Counted from the first letter of the stretch, positions 8,312 to 18,024 are shown. The stretch is DNA of 64,000 bases from JBMNSK01 sp050945155 (GCA_050945155.1 JBMNSK010000001.1:22552-86551); one strand, 5' to 3'. Numbers and translations: made by a program. Notes: generated from the letters alone by a model not told the origin.

Positions 8312-9618
8312 GAGTGAATCTCCTCCCTCATATCGATGACACGCTTTGCCTTTCCTGTGCTTCGTGGAATCGACTTTGGTTCAACAATCTTTACCTTGAC
8401 GCTCACAGAAAGCATAGCCTTCAGCTTTTGCTGAATGCGCTTTTGCAAGTCTTCGAGAGCGCTGATGCGGTCAAACTTGCATTCAGGATCAAGTTCAATC
8501 TTTAAGGTAACTGTATCCAATGCTCCTGCCGTACCGAGCACAATCTGGTACCAGGACGAAACTTCATCGAAGGTTTTAATAACGTCTTCGATTTGACTCG
8601 GGAATACGTTTACGCCGCGGATGATGAGCATATCGTCTGTACGGCCATGGAGCCTATCGATGCGTCTATGCGTCCGCCCGCAGGCGCAGGTACCCGGAAT
8701 GATGCGGGTAATATCGCGCGTGCGATAGCGCACAACCGGAGTAGCCTCGCGGTCAACCGTTGTGATAACGAGCTCGCCCCACTCGCCATCGGGAAGGTTT
8801 TTGCCCGTAACGGGGTCGATAATTTCAGCGTAAAAATGATCTTCCGCCAAATGAAGGCCGTCTTGTTCCATGCACTCAACTGCAACACCCGGGCCCATGG
8901 TTTCGGTAAGGCCATAGATGTCGAGCACCTTGTAGTCGAATTTGCGCTCGAGCTCTTTGCGGAAATGGTCGCTAAACGGTTCTGCGCCGTGGATACCGGC
9001 ACGCAGGTTAAAGTCAGTTGCCGGATTAACGCCCATTTCAATAGCAGTATCAGCGATATGCATGGCATAGCTTGGAGTACAGCAGATGATGGTCGGCTTC
9101 ATTTCCTTAAGAATGCGAATCTGTCTTTCGGTGTTTCCTGCCGACATTGGAATCGTGGTGCATCCTGCAGCGATAGAGCCGTAGTGAGCACCTAAGCCAC
9201 CGGTGAAAAGACCGTAGCCGTAGCAGATGTGACAGATGTCGTCCTTGGTTCCACCTGCATAGCGGATACCGCGCGCAAAGCAGTCGCTCCACAGTTCTAA
9301 GTCATGGTGCGTATAGCCACCAACCGTTGCGATTCCTGTTGTGCCGCTTGACATGTGGATTTCTTCGACATCAGACAGGGGTACGGCAAACATCTTAAAC
9401 GGATAGTTATCACGAAGATCTTGCTTCGTCACAAACGGCGCCTTGGACAAATCATCGAGGGATTCTACCGAATAGGGATCAAAGCCCGCCTCATCAAAGG
9501 ACTTCTTAAAGAAAGGAACGTTCTCATAACAATTGACAACGGTCTTTTTGATGCCCTCAAGTTGAATCTTTTCGATTTCGCTATGAGGGGCTGTTAAGAT
9601 GTCCGGGTTTGCTGCCAT
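8308..9618 (-). CDS. paaK: Phenylacetate-CoA ligase family enzyme
   Basis: AMP-forming ligase joining an aryl or aryl-acetic acid to CoA; cytosolic. Motifs: the P-loop MSSGTTGIATVGG, YGLTETMGPG, YRTRDITR and GRTDDMLIIRGVNVFPSQIE at the C-terminal hinge, all typical of PaaK rather than of long-chain acyl-CoA synthetases. About 436 residues, as in the family. I chose the ATG at 9618: a GTG nine bases upstream would fall within the AAGGTGG ribosome binding site. In amino-acid-fermenting anaerobes this enzyme usually accepts phenylacetate, 4-hydroxyphenylacetate or indoleacetate made from aromatic amino acids; the ACT partner supports that. Confidence 0.9.
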   Translation of the reverse strand: MAANPDILTAPHSEIEKIQLEGIKKTVVNCYENVPFFKKSFDEAGFDPYSVESLDDLSKAPFVTKQDLRDNYPFKMFAVPLSDVEEIHMSSGTTGIATVGGYTHHDLELWSDCFARGIRYAGGTKDDICHICYGYGLFTGGLGAHYGSIAAGCTTIPMSAGNTERQIRILKEMKPTIICCTPSYAMHIADTAIEMGVNPATDFNLRAGIHGAEPFSDHFRKELERKFDYKVLDIYGLTETMGPGVAVECMEQDGLHLAEDHFYAEIIDPVTGKNLPDGEWGELVITTVDREATPVVRYRTRDITRIIPGTCACGRTHRRIDRLHGRTDDMLIIRGVNVFPSQIEDVIKTFDEVSSWYQIVLGTAGALDTVTLKIELDPECKFDRISALEDLQKRIQQKLKAMLSVSVKVKIVEPKSIPRSTGKAKRVIDMREEIHS

Positions 9619-9831
9619 CCAAGCCACCTTTCAAGCTGTAAACGTCTTACTTTCCTATGTTTTTCAATTATGGTTTCTCGTACCAAAACAATGTAGGAAG
9701 TATACGCTAAAACCAAGAAAATTATGTGGAATACCCCAAGACGCAAAGTATGCATATATCCCTTATACTGATGCTTTGTGAGACAAGGAAACTGCGTACC
9801 TGCGTAGATTCAGGTTAGACCAAGGCGTGAC

Positions 9832-10587
9832 ATGGCACATACCCATACATACACAAGCGAATCGAGTGATTTTTCGAAAGCCGGGTCAGGACTTTCTCTC
9901 GCAAAGGCCCATGCCATCTCTCGGGACAAAACCGAGATGCGCCTTGACTTCTATCACATGTTCTGGATTTTCGTTATATCAAGCTTTTTGGGGCTGATTC
10001 TTGAAACACTGATATGCATTCCTGTTGATGGTGGATTTAAAAACCGCGTCGGTCTTGTGTGGGGCCCGTTCTCTCCAATCTATGGCGCAGGCGCAGTAAC
10101 CATAACCATTTCACTTTGGAAAATACGTAATTCCAACCCGGTTAAAATTTTTCTACTTGCGGGGCTTATTGGTGCCATCGTTGAATACATCGTTGGATGG
10201 TGGTTTGAAGAGCGGTTTGGCTTTGTTGCATGGAGCTATATTGACCAGCCGCTAAACTTTCATGGACATACCAGCATTGGCATTGCTATTGCCTGGGGCA
10301 TCGCCGGTCTTGTTTGGATAAGGTGGCTTATGCCACTGCTTATGCACTTCATTAACAGAATGCCGGTGAAACTCCGCCGCAGAGTCACGACCATCGCTTT
10401 AGTGTTCATGCTTGTCGATGCCGGTGTTACCATTGCGAGCTTCAATTTTTGGTTTGAGCGTCAGGCGGGAGACCCTGTTGACACGCCCATAGAGGCCTTC
10501 TTCGACGACAATTTTTCAGACGACTTTATGACTAACCGGTTCCAAACTATATCGGTCTGGCCCGTGCTTGCAGACGGACAAGAATAG
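9832..10587 (+). CDS. CmpB-like integral membrane protein (putative ABC transporter permease family)
   Basis: 251 residues. After a polar N-terminal stretch of about 45 residues there are five or six hydrophobic segments. The motif VWGPFSPIYGAGAV near residue 83, followed by FEERFGFVAWSY and LNFHGHTSIG, is the signature of the family annotated as CmpB-like (PF06541). No ATPase is adjacent, so the ABC transporter label is doubtful; members are best described as uncharacterised membrane proteins. It is flanked by more than 200 non-coding bases on each side and is probably monocistronic. Confidence 0.8.
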   Translation: MAHTHTYTSESSDFSKAGSGLSLAKAHAISRDKTEMRLDFYHMFWIFVISSFLGLILETLICIPVDGGFKNRVGLVWGPFSPIYGAGAVTITISLWKIRNSNPVKIFLLAGLIGAIVEYIVGWWFEERFGFVAWSYIDQPLNFHGHTSIGIAIAWGIAGLVWIRWLMPLLMHFINRMPVKLRRRVTTIALVFMLVDAGVTIASFNFWFERQAGDPVDTPIEAFFDDNFSDDFMTNRFQTISVWPVLADGQE

Positions 10588-10975
10588 GCAAGCAAAGATT
10601 CTGAGGTACCGTGTTTTACCTCAAGGCAGATTGCTCTACATCCTTGTCTTTGGTCCTTGACCATATCCGATAGGTGCTTTGCCGATAGTGTTTTCGTGGA
10701 GTCTTTACCCTTTAGGCGAGTGCACCTCATGCAAGCCTTGACATTAGCGAATCTCGATGTAAAAACAGGAAGCGAAAGAAAAAAATCCGGCTCCTCCACA
10801 CCGTGATTCACCTCTTAACCGCAATAAGAACAAAAACCAAAGCTGGTTTATGAAACTATGGCCAAATTGAGGACTGGGGGCAAAAACTGCCTTCAAGCCT
10901 ATTCCAAGAATCAAGGTAAGAGCCCCAATGAGAAGCCCAAATGCAGTACAGAAGGAAGGAAACACAAGCGAGAAG
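10588..10975. other. Non-coding region of about 390 bases
   Basis: No supported gene. A short hairpin (GAGGTA/TACCTC near 10605-10625) follows the CmpB-like gene but has no T-tract. On the minus strand an open frame runs through about 10744-10960 with a hydrophobic stretch (TAFGLLIGALTLILGIG) but no ribosome binding site or sensible start; it could be a relic of a membrane protein gene. The promoter of the MFS gene is probably here but I see no clear boxes. Confidence 0.4.
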
Positions 10976-12157
10976 ATGGACGAAAGACGAGGACATATTA
11001 TTGTCTTAGTTTTATCGCTTTGTTGCTTTACCTTAGGATGCGCGCAGCAGTTTATCCTCGGTGTTCCACAAGAAGTGGCGGACTCCTGCGGTGTTGCACT
11101 TGCAGACATCAGCTACATGCAACTCGCTTTTGGTGTATTCAACGCAATTGGAACGCCTATTGTGCTCACCTTCTCTGAGCGTATGGGCCAAAAGCGCCAA
11201 CTCATTATTGGCATGTCCTTCATGGCTTGCGGCATGATTATGACTGCCCTCTTAAGTAACTTCGTTTTGCTTGTTATCGCACGAGGCATTATGGGAATTG
11301 GAAACGGTACCTTTGTTGCTGTTGCCTATGCTGTTGCCGCAAAGGTTTCGCAACCAGGACAGCATGCAACTGCCATGGCAAATGTCGCCCTTGGTTTTAG
11401 CGCCGCCACAGTTTTGGCCATGCCAATTGCACGCAGTACCCAAGACCTTATTTCTTGGCACCAGGGCTACGGTATTCTATCTATCCTTGCCATCATATCT
11501 ATCATCATCGTTGCCATTAAAGTTCCCGAAGTCGGGTTCGCAAGCAAGAAAAATGCGAGTTTTCAAGAACGCATTGCCCCGCTTGAGCACCGCCCTGTCA
11601 TTTTTGCTGTGCTTGCAACCTTCTTTACTTTTATGAGCATGTCAACGACCTACACCTATATCACGCCCCTCTTAGAAGAAATCCTTCCCGATGTCTCTCT
11701 TGTTGGTTTTGCCCTCCTTATCTTGGGAGCGGTAAGCATCCTAGGTACGAAAATTGGTGGGCTTGCCTCAGATAAACTGGGAATCACCCGGTCGCTTATA
11801 GGCGTCTTAGCGGTCCAATCAATTGTTCTAGCTGTCACGGGAGCAAGTATCAGCATCACCGCTCTTTCTTTTATTCCGCTCTGTCTCTGGATGCTAACAA
11901 CCTGGTCATTCTTGCCCTCCGAAAACCTATTCCTTACCGAAGTAGCGCCTGACTCCCCCGGCCTTGCCGTAGGGCTTTCTAATTCAGGGGTGCAATTTGG
12001 AAACGCCATTGGTGCAGTTGTCGCCGGCCTTGTCGTTGCCTATGCTACGGTTGAAGTTGTAGCGTGGTTCAGCCTCATCTTTACCCTAATAGCACTTATC
12101 TTTGAAATTAATGCCATTAGGCGCGGAAGAAGAGCACTCGCGCAGTTTAACTCGTAG
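10976..12157 (+). CDS. MFS transporter (DHA1-like exporter)
   Basis: About 393 residues with twelve predicted helices. Motif-A-like sequence is in the second transmembrane loop (SERMGQKRQLIIG), with a matching loop in the second half (ASDKLGITRSLIG). Probably a proton-driven exporter of a small molecule such as an arabinose-like sugar or drug; the substrate cannot be read from sequence. The start is uncertain: the ATG at 10976 gives a normal N-terminus directly before helix 1, with a purine-rich GAAGGAAGGA 15 bases upstream; an in-frame ATG at 10928 adds 16 polar residues. Confidence 0.88.
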   Translation: MDERRGHIIVLVLSLCCFTLGCAQQFILGVPQEVADSCGVALADISYMQLAFGVFNAIGTPIVLTFSERMGQKRQLIIGMSFMACGMIMTALLSNFVLLVIARGIMGIGNGTFVAVAYAVAAKVSQPGQHATAMANVALGFSAATVLAMPIARSTQDLISWHQGYGILSILAIISIIIVAIKVPEVGFASKKNASFQERIAPLEHRPVIFAVLATFFTFMSMSTTYTYITPLLEEILPDVSLVGFALLILGAVSILGTKIGGLASDKLGITRSLIGVLAVQSIVLAVTGASISITALSFIPLCLWMLTTWSFLPSENLFLTEVAPDSPGLAVGLSNSGVQFGNAIGAVVAGLVVAYATVEVVAWFSLIFTLIALIFEINAIRRGRRALAQFNS

Positions 12158-12229
12158 GGTCATCTGTCGGTTATGGTTGGCAAACGTTAAGCTGACCCAA
12201 CGCACCGTATCCACCCTTTAGATACAAAC

Positions 12230-12261
12230 AAAAGAGCTCACCGTTTGGTGAGCTCTTTTTT
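12230..12261. terminator. Bidirectional intrinsic terminator
   Basis: Perfect stem GAGCTCACC/GGTGAGCTC with a GTTT loop, preceded by an A-run and followed by six Ts. It lies between the convergent MFS and acyl-CoA synthetase genes and can serve both strands. Confidence 0.92.
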
Positions 12262-12285
12262 GTCCAAGAGAAGTTAGTACCTAAA

Positions 12286-14196
12286 CTAGAATGCTCCGGT
12301 AGCGGCATCGCCAAAATGAGGAGCATCCGGATCTTCTTCTTCGCTACCCAAAGCAGCCCGTTCATCATCGTCAAAGGTGCTGCCCGTAATGGCTTCTTCA
12401 GCAAAGACCTTCACATTTTGCCTGTCAAGCAAATCCTTGGCCATCTCACGCAGCTTAAACTTCTGAATCTTTTTCGATGAGGTCTCGGGGAACTCGTCAA
12501 CAAAGAACACGTACTTTGGCACCTTATAGCGAGCCATATGCTTGATACCATATTCACGGACATCTTCCTGGGTCATATTTTCGTAGCCAGGGCGCGTACG
12601 AATGAAGGCAACAACAATTTCGCCGTATTTTTCGTCCGGAGCGCCTACCACCTGAGCATCCAAGACACCTTCCATACCCAGATAGAAGTTCTCAACCTCA
12701 AGTGGATAGATATTCTCACCACCGCGAATAATCATGTCTTTGATACGGCCAGTTACGTGGTAGTACTCTTCATCATCCACATATCCCAAGTCGCCAGAGT
12801 GCAGGTAGCCATCCTCATCAATGGTCTTTGCCGTCTCTTCAGGCATCTTGTAGTAGCCCTTCATGACGTTATAGCCCTTACAGCAAAGCTCGCCAGGCTC
12901 GTTTGGACCACAGATATGGCCATCGTTTACGTCGATAATACGGACGGCACAAGGAGGGTGCCTGCGACCAATGGTTTCGCATTTATGCATCATGTCGTCT
13001 TCAGTTGAAGTCTGTGTAAACACCGGCGATGTTTCGGTCAGGCCGTAACAGTTCGTGATGTCCACCATATGCATGCGGTCCATAACCTCGCGCATAGTTT
13101 CGGGCGGGCACGGGCTTCCAGCCATGATGCCGGTACGCAGGCTTGTAAGATCAAATTTATCAAAGTCGGGATGGTTCAGCTCAGCAATGTACATAGTCGG
13201 CACACCGTAGACAGCCGTCGCGCGTTCCTTGTGAATTGCCTGCAATACCAAACCAGCATCGAAATTCTCGACGATAACCATCGTAGAGCGATGAGTAAGG
13301 CATGCCATAACACCTAAAACGCAGCCAAAGCAGTGGAAGAATGGAACGGGCAGGCAAACACGGTCTGCAGGTCCCAGTTTCTGACCCTCACCGATGAAGA
13401 AGCCGTCGTTTAAGATATTGCGATGGCTTAACATGACGCCCTTAGGAAACCCAGTGGTGCCGCTTGTATACTGCATCATCACAACATCGTTGTTGTCGAA
13501 TTTCTTTTGCGCTTCAACAAGCACTTCATCATCGCTAAATTCGCCCAGAAGCAAAAGTTCTGGCACGCTGTAGAATCCACGGTGCTTCTCAGGTCCCATA
13601 TAAATAAGATTTTTCAGGAACGGATATTCCTCGGTATCAAGGTGTCCGCGCTCTTGGTGTAACGACTCCGGAACCAACTCGCGCACAATATTGATGTAGT
13701 CAACGTCACGGAACTTGTCGATGATACAAAGCGCCTTCATATCAGACTGCTTCAAAACATAGTCAAGCTCGTGGCTTTTGTACGCAGGATTCATGGTTAC
13801 CATGATGATGCCCACTTTAGCCGTGGCATACATAAAGGTAAGCCAGTCAGGAATATTACGAGCCCAAACGCCCAGTTTGTCTCCTGGCTCCATACCGATT
13901 GCCATAAGTCCCTTTGCAAGGGCATCGGTGCGCTTATCAAAGTCGTCATAGGTCCAGCGCAGCGCACGGTCAGGATAGACCACAAATTCGTGGTCAGGTT
14001 CAATTGCAACCATACGCTTGAAGTAGTTACCTATGGTCTCTTCTGAATGAAGCTCGTAGTTTTCATCGCCCGGTTCACCGCGGTACACGGAGGGGTCACG
14101 CGTGGTGACCATCGGGACGCCATATTTTTCAAAATCTTTAACAGTTCGCGGGTCTAATTCCTCTTCCGATATAGTCATAGGAACGTTAATGCTCAT
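12286..14196 (-). CDS. AMP-forming acyl-CoA synthetase
   Basis: Activates a carboxylic acid, probably a medium- or long-chain fatty acid, to its CoA thioester through an acyl-adenylate. 636 residues. Motifs: P-loop YTSGTTGFPKGVMLSH, CYGLTETSP, the hinge region HSGDLGYVDDEEYYHVTGR, IIRGGENIYPLEVE, and the catalytic C-terminal Lys in KIQKFKLREMA. The N-terminal 50 residues and an acidic C-terminal tail (DDDERAALGSEEEDPDAPH) are extensions beyond the usual core. It lies 9 bases downstream of the XRE-cupin regulator with an AGGAGAG ribosome binding site, so the two form one operon. The acyl chain is unknown. Confidence 0.9.
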   Translation of the reverse strand: MSINVPMTISEEELDPRTVKDFEKYGVPMVTTRDPSVYRGEPGDENYELHSEETIGNYFKRMVAIEPDHEFVVYPDRALRWTYDDFDKRTDALAKGLMAIGMEPGDKLGVWARNIPDWLTFMYATAKVGIIMVTMNPAYKSHELDYVLKQSDMKALCIIDKFRDVDYINIVRELVPESLHQERGHLDTEEYPFLKNLIYMGPEKHRGFYSVPELLLLGEFSDDEVLVEAQKKFDNNDVVMMQYTSGTTGFPKGVMLSHRNILNDGFFIGEGQKLGPADRVCLPVPFFHCFGCVLGVMACLTHRSTMVIVENFDAGLVLQAIHKERATAVYGVPTMYIAELNHPDFDKFDLTSLRTGIMAGSPCPPETMREVMDRMHMVDITNCYGLTETSPVFTQTSTEDDMMHKCETIGRRHPPCAVRIIDVNDGHICGPNEPGELCCKGYNVMKGYYKMPEETAKTIDEDGYLHSGDLGYVDDEEYYHVTGRIKDMIIRGGENIYPLEVENFYLGMEGVLDAQVVGAPDEKYGEIVVAFIRTRPGYENMTQEDVREYGIKHMARYKVPKYVFFVDEFPETSSKKIQKFKLREMAKDLLDRQNVKVFAEEAITGSTFDDDERAALGSEEEDPDAPHFGDAATGAF

Positions 14197-14205
14197 ATAT
14201 CTCTC

Positions 14206-14796
14206 CTATACAGGTGTATAAACGACAGCCAAAAACTTCGCACGCTGGTCTTCGTGTGCACGTACCTGGTGCGGAACAATAGCGTCGTAATAGATACTCT
14301 CACCGGGCTTTAAAATGTAGAGCTTGCTGTGCTCACCTAAGCCATATTCAATTTCGATTTCACCTTCCAGGCCGAAAAGAAACTCTTCGCCCTCATGACC
14401 ATGCAGGACATGGTCCGTTTCGCCACTTGGCGTAACGGTAATAATGAAGGGATCAATATGACGGCTTGTACGACCCTCGGCGAGGCTGTAATAGGAGAGG
14501 TCGCCCGCATCGCTTACAGTCTGGAGACTCTTGATACGAGTTACTTCCTCCATATGAACCTGGTCGGTATATACCGGACCCGTCTCTTCGTCATCATCCA
14601 TCAGGGTGCCTAGTCGAACACCTAGGGCGCGCGTAATTTTAATGAGCGGTGCTAGGGACGGAGCAATAGCGCCATCCTCAAGGTCTTTGATGACCGAAAC
14701 ATCGCAGTCGCAGCGTTGAGCCAATTCTTCCTGGGATAGGCCCAATGCCTCACGCAGAGTCTGAATTTTACTCCCTAGTTTGTTCTCGTTCGACAT
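14206..14796 (-). CDS. XRE-family regulator with C-terminal cupin domain
   Basis: 196 residues: a helix-turn-helix at about 10-65 (LGLSQEELAQRCDCDVSVIK) and a cupin at about 110-190 (GEEFLFGLEGEIEIEYG, YYDAIVPHQVRAHED). Such proteins sense a small ligand through the cupin and repress or activate adjacent genes. I start at the ATG at 14796, preceded by AGGGA, because the upstream extension in the same frame is not conserved in character. First gene of the operon with the acyl-CoA synthetase, which it probably controls; the ligand might be a fatty acid or its CoA ester (inference). Confidence 0.9.
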   Translation of the reverse strand: MSNENKLGSKIQTLREALGLSQEELAQRCDCDVSVIKDLEDGAIAPSLAPLIKITRALGVRLGTLMDDDEETGPVYTDQVHMEEVTRIKSLQTVSDAGDLSYYSLAEGRTSRHIDPFIITVTPSGETDHVLHGHEGEEFLFGLEGEIEIEYGLGEHSKLYILKPGESIYYDAIVPHQVRAHEDQRAKFLAVVYTPV

Positions 14797-14950
14797 ATGC
14801 TTTTCCCTGTCTACTTCGTGGACAAAACGCAGTAGAAAAACGCCTTGTCCGTCCAACACAACTTCTCAAGACTAACACGGAAAGACTCCCATTTTTGTAA
14901 AAGTTTGCACAATCCAAAGTTCGGGCAGTTCTCTCCATATTTCTCAGTCG

Positions 14951-15259
14951 TTAGAGCTCTTCATCACCCAGGATTTCGTCGACCACTGCCACTTTTTTGT
15001 CCATCATATTGGTGTGGCCGGGTCTGATATCGGCTTTCAGGATTACCTCAGTTCTGATGCCCTTCTCTGCAAGAACAAAGGTGGCGTCTTTTACGACCTT
15101 CATTACCTCATCCCACTCTCCTTCAATTTCAGTGAACATGGAATAGGTTTTGTTCTTGAGTCCAGACTCTCGAATGACCCGCACCACCTGAGCAACATCC
15201 TGGGAAAGTTCCTCACCGGTTCCGAATGGTGCAATGGCTACAGCAACCAAGGTATTCAT
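14951..15259 (-). CDS. Thiamine-binding protein of the MTH1187/YqgV family
   Basis: 102 residues matching the small ferredoxin-fold family formerly DUF77: VAVAIAPFGTGEELSQDVA at the N-terminus, SMFTEIEGEWDEVMKVV in the middle. Family members bind thiamine. The ATG directly follows the thiM stop codon, and its GGAGGAG ribosome binding site lies inside the end of thiM, so the two are translationally coupled. Together they suggest thiamine or hydroxyethylthiazole salvage and buffering in the cytosol. Confidence 0.88.
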   Translation of the reverse strand: MNTLVAVAIAPFGTGEELSQDVAQVVRVIRESGLKNKTYSMFTEIEGEWDEVMKVVKDATFVLAEKGIRTEVILKADIRPGHTNMMDKKVAVVDEILGDEEL

Positions 15260-16096
15260 CTATATCTCCTCCAAATCAAATGGGTTCTGCGCAATTTCTT
15301 CGGCAGATAGGTTAAAAAGCTCGTCGAGGAATGCCGTCTTAAAACTTGCCGGACCTTGAGCCTTTGCTTCCGCATTTTTTCCAGCTCGGTTATAAGCCGC
15401 TGTTGCGGTTAACGCCGCAACAAAAGGTGTCGCATGTGCCGCATAGACCGCAGCCACGCCACCCAGCGAACAGCCTGATCCGGTAATCTTTGTCATAAGT
15501 TCGGATCCACCTGCGCTAAAAGCAAGCTTCTGTGCGTCGCAGACAAGGTCGAGTTTTCCGGATACTGCGACCGCTCCTCCAGTAAAGCGAGCTAGTGAAA
15601 TAGCAGCTGCTTTCGCATCCTGGACGGTATCCGAAGCATCGACTCCCCGTACATGAGAGCGCACATCTTCTGTTTCCAGATTCCAAAGCCGAGCAAGCGC
15701 AATTGCCTCAGAAGCATTGCAACGAATGATGCTTGGCTTATATTCCTTAATACCGAGAAGAATTTCATTGCGCATTGACCCTATACCGATGCCGACTGGG
15801 TCCAGCACCCAAGGACAAGATGCGCAAGACAGGGCGCGCGCCGTGCGAATCACACCTTCTCGGTGAACCGGAAGCAGTGAGCCCATATTGATATAGAAAG
15901 CGGCACTTGCCGGAACGATTGATTCGCCCTCTTCAGCCAGGTAGAGCATGGCCGCCGACCCACCTACTGCCAACTGGGCATTCGCCACAAAATCTATGGT
16001 GATGACATTGGTAATGGAAGGGACCAGAGGATTTTCACTCCGGGCAGCACGTACCGCCTCACGAATTTCTTGTTCAAGACGCTCTTTCATTTCCAT
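15260..16096 (-). CDS. thiM: Hydroxyethylthiazole kinase
   Basis: Phosphorylates 4-methyl-5-(2-hydroxyethyl)thiazole for thiamine salvage. About 278 residues with family motifs: SITNVITIDFVANAQLAVGG, PVGIGIGSMRNE (proline of VLDPVG), IIRCNASEAIAL, and the catalytic-loop TGSGCSLGG. The start at 16096 (MEMKERLEQ) gives the usual length; the longer frame adds 19 basic residues of unlikely coding nature. No convincing TPP riboswitch is visible in the 230 bases upstream, although one is common before thi genes. Confidence 0.92.
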   Translation of the reverse strand: MEMKERLEQEIREAVRAARSENPLVPSITNVITIDFVANAQLAVGGSAAMLYLAEEGESIVPASAAFYINMGSLLPVHREGVIRTARALSCASCPWVLDPVGIGIGSMRNEILLGIKEYKPSIIRCNASEAIALARLWNLETEDVRSHVRGVDASDTVQDAKAAAISLARFTGGAVAVSGKLDLVCDAQKLAFSAGGSELMTKITGSGCSLGGVAAVYAAHATPFVAALTATAAYNRAGKNAEAKAQGPASFKTAFLDELFNLSAEEIAQNPFDLEEI

Positions 16097-16328
16097 ACGT
16101 TTTCGCTTTCGCTCTTTATTTACACTACGAAGGTTATAAGTTTTGGTATACACACAAACCCATGCTTTTTTCGGACTGGTTTATATTGGCGCCACAGCGC
16201 ATCGAAAACAGCTCGGGCACGTGTTCTGGTCTCGCGCGGGTATAGCCTTACGCCACATGGGTAGTCTCTTGTCTACCCGTTTCTCGTACTGAGATACAAA
16301 ATGACTGTGATTTATTCTTCCGCAAAAA

Positions 16329-17810
16329 TCAACGATGATAGAGTACGTGGCGCTCAAACTTCGGCTCACAGCACACATTTATTCCCAGACGCTTAAAAAT
16401 TGCCTCATCTGACTCAGAAATAATCACTGAGAAATAAGCATCGCAGCCCTTGAGTTCCTTTGCTGCCTCAATAGCCTTGGCCGCCAAAGGATTCGTTGCC
16501 GAACTAATGGACAAGGCAATGAGCGTTTCATCTGGGTGTAGGTGCGGGTTTTTACTTCCAAGATACTCGGTTTTTAGGTGTCCAATAGGAGCAAGAGCCT
16601 TATCACTTACCACATAAATCTCTTTCGGAACGCCTGCAACGCGCTTAAGAGCATTAAGAAGAAGTGAGGAGGCACAACCGAGAAGCGCAGAAGTCTTGCC
16701 GGTCACAAGGCTTCCATCCGGCAATACCATCGCCGCAGCCGGCTTGCCCGTTGACTCTTCCTTGTCGAGCGCTGCCTGGTGGGCAGGAGAAAAATCAACT
16801 GTCACATCTGCTTCTTTCATAAGCAGGTTAATTTTGGCAATCTCGCTTTCCCCAAGACCCGTGCGCTGGAACTTCTCAGCAGCATGAAAATAACGCCGAA
16901 CAATTTCATTTTGAGCAGCTTTCTGACAAACCTTGTCATCAGAAATGCACATGCCCACCATGTTGACGCCCATGTCCGTTGGGCTCTGGTAGGGGCACTC
17001 TCCTAGGATGCGGTCCATAACTGCCTTAAGCACCGGAAATGACTCAACGTCACGGTTATAGTTCACCGTCACTTTTCCGTAGGCTTCCAAGTGGAACGGG
17101 TCAATAATGTTGCGGTCATCCAAGTCGGCAGTTGCCGCTTCATAGGCAATATTAACGGGGTGCTTTAATGGCAGGCTCCAAACCGGAAACGTCTCAAACT
17201 TCGCGTAGCCAGCACGAATACCCCGCTTATTCTCGTGGTAGAGCTGCGAGAGGCAGGTTGCCAGCTTGCCAGAACCAGGACCAGGAGCGGTAACAACCAC
17301 GAGCGGACGCGACGTTTCGATATAATCGTTTTTTCCAAAACCCTCTTCGCTTACAATCGCGTCAATATTTGCTGGGTATCCCTCAATAATGTAGTGGCGA
17401 TAGACCTTAATGCCCATCTGCTCGAGACGAGATTGGAAAGTTATAGCATTTGACTGCCCAGTGAAATGCGTGATGACCACACTTCCGACATAAAGCCCCA
17501 TACCCTTGAAGCCGTCCATAATACGAAGGGCGTCTTCGTCATAGGTAATGTCAATATCTGCGCGGCGCTTGCTTTTCTCAATGTCGTTCGCATTAATAGC
17601 AATAACAATTTCAGCATCATCTTTCAGGTTAGCAAGCATGCGAACTTTTGAGTCAGGCTCAAAACCTGGCAGTACACGTGAGGCATGATAGTCGTCGAAA
17701 AGTTTACCGCCGAATTCCAAATAGAGCTTTTCGCCATACTGGGCAATGCGATCCCGAATGTGTTGTGCTTGCATTTCAATATATTTGCTGTTGTCAAAGC
17801 CAATTTGCAT
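16329..17810 (-). CDS. DUF1846 family protein
   Basis: 493 residues, the full length of this conserved but poorly understood family found in anaerobes and lactic bacteria. Starts MQIGFDNSKYIEMQAQHIR; an early Arg- and Lys-rich region is followed by TAPGPGSGKLATCLSQLYHE, a glycine-rich P-loop-like segment near residue 195, then LKHPVNIAYEAATADL. No biochemical role is established. Neither neighbour is obviously linked; a hairpin (GGGTAG/CTACCC near 16260-16280) without a T-run follows the gene. Confidence 0.9.
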   Translation of the reverse strand: MQIGFDNSKYIEMQAQHIRDRIAQYGEKLYLEFGGKLFDDYHASRVLPGFEPDSKVRMLANLKDDAEIVIAINANDIEKSKRRADIDITYDEDALRIMDGFKGMGLYVGSVVITHFTGQSNAITFQSRLEQMGIKVYRHYIIEGYPANIDAIVSEEGFGKNDYIETSRPLVVVTAPGPGSGKLATCLSQLYHENKRGIRAGYAKFETFPVWSLPLKHPVNIAYEAATADLDDRNIIDPFHLEAYGKVTVNYNRDVESFPVLKAVMDRILGECPYQSPTDMGVNMVGMCISDDKVCQKAAQNEIVRRYFHAAEKFQRTGLGESEIAKINLLMKEADVTVDFSPAHQAALDKEESTGKPAAAMVLPDGSLVTGKTSALLGCASSLLLNALKRVAGVPKEIYVVSDKALAPIGHLKTEYLGSKNPHLHPDETLIALSISSATNPLAAKAIEAAKELKGCDAYFSVIISESDEAIFKRLGINVCCEPKFERHVLYHR

Positions 17811-18024
17811 GCGCGTTCAGCACCCTTCTGCGACGATTTTTCACCATTCCTTTACGAGCATTAATAATACGCGAACTGCCTGTAAAGCTTGACCACATTT
17901 TGCAAATATTAATATCCATGTAACTGAAAAACGCCGCTTCATAAGGTAAAAGCTTTATCAAGAATTTCGGTTGCATCTAATCTTCGTGCTATTCTTTGAA
18001 CGCAATTTCGAAAAAAGGAGCAGA

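Noticed and set aside
10744..11109. Minus-strand frame with a hydrophobic stretch upstream of the MFS gene
   Set aside because: It has no ribosome binding site or sensible start, and half of it lies opposite the MFS coding region; at most a gene relic.
16154..16328. CTGAGAT on the plus strand as part of a TPP riboswitch
   Set aside because: It is on the wrong strand for thiM and lacks the other conserved TPP blocks.
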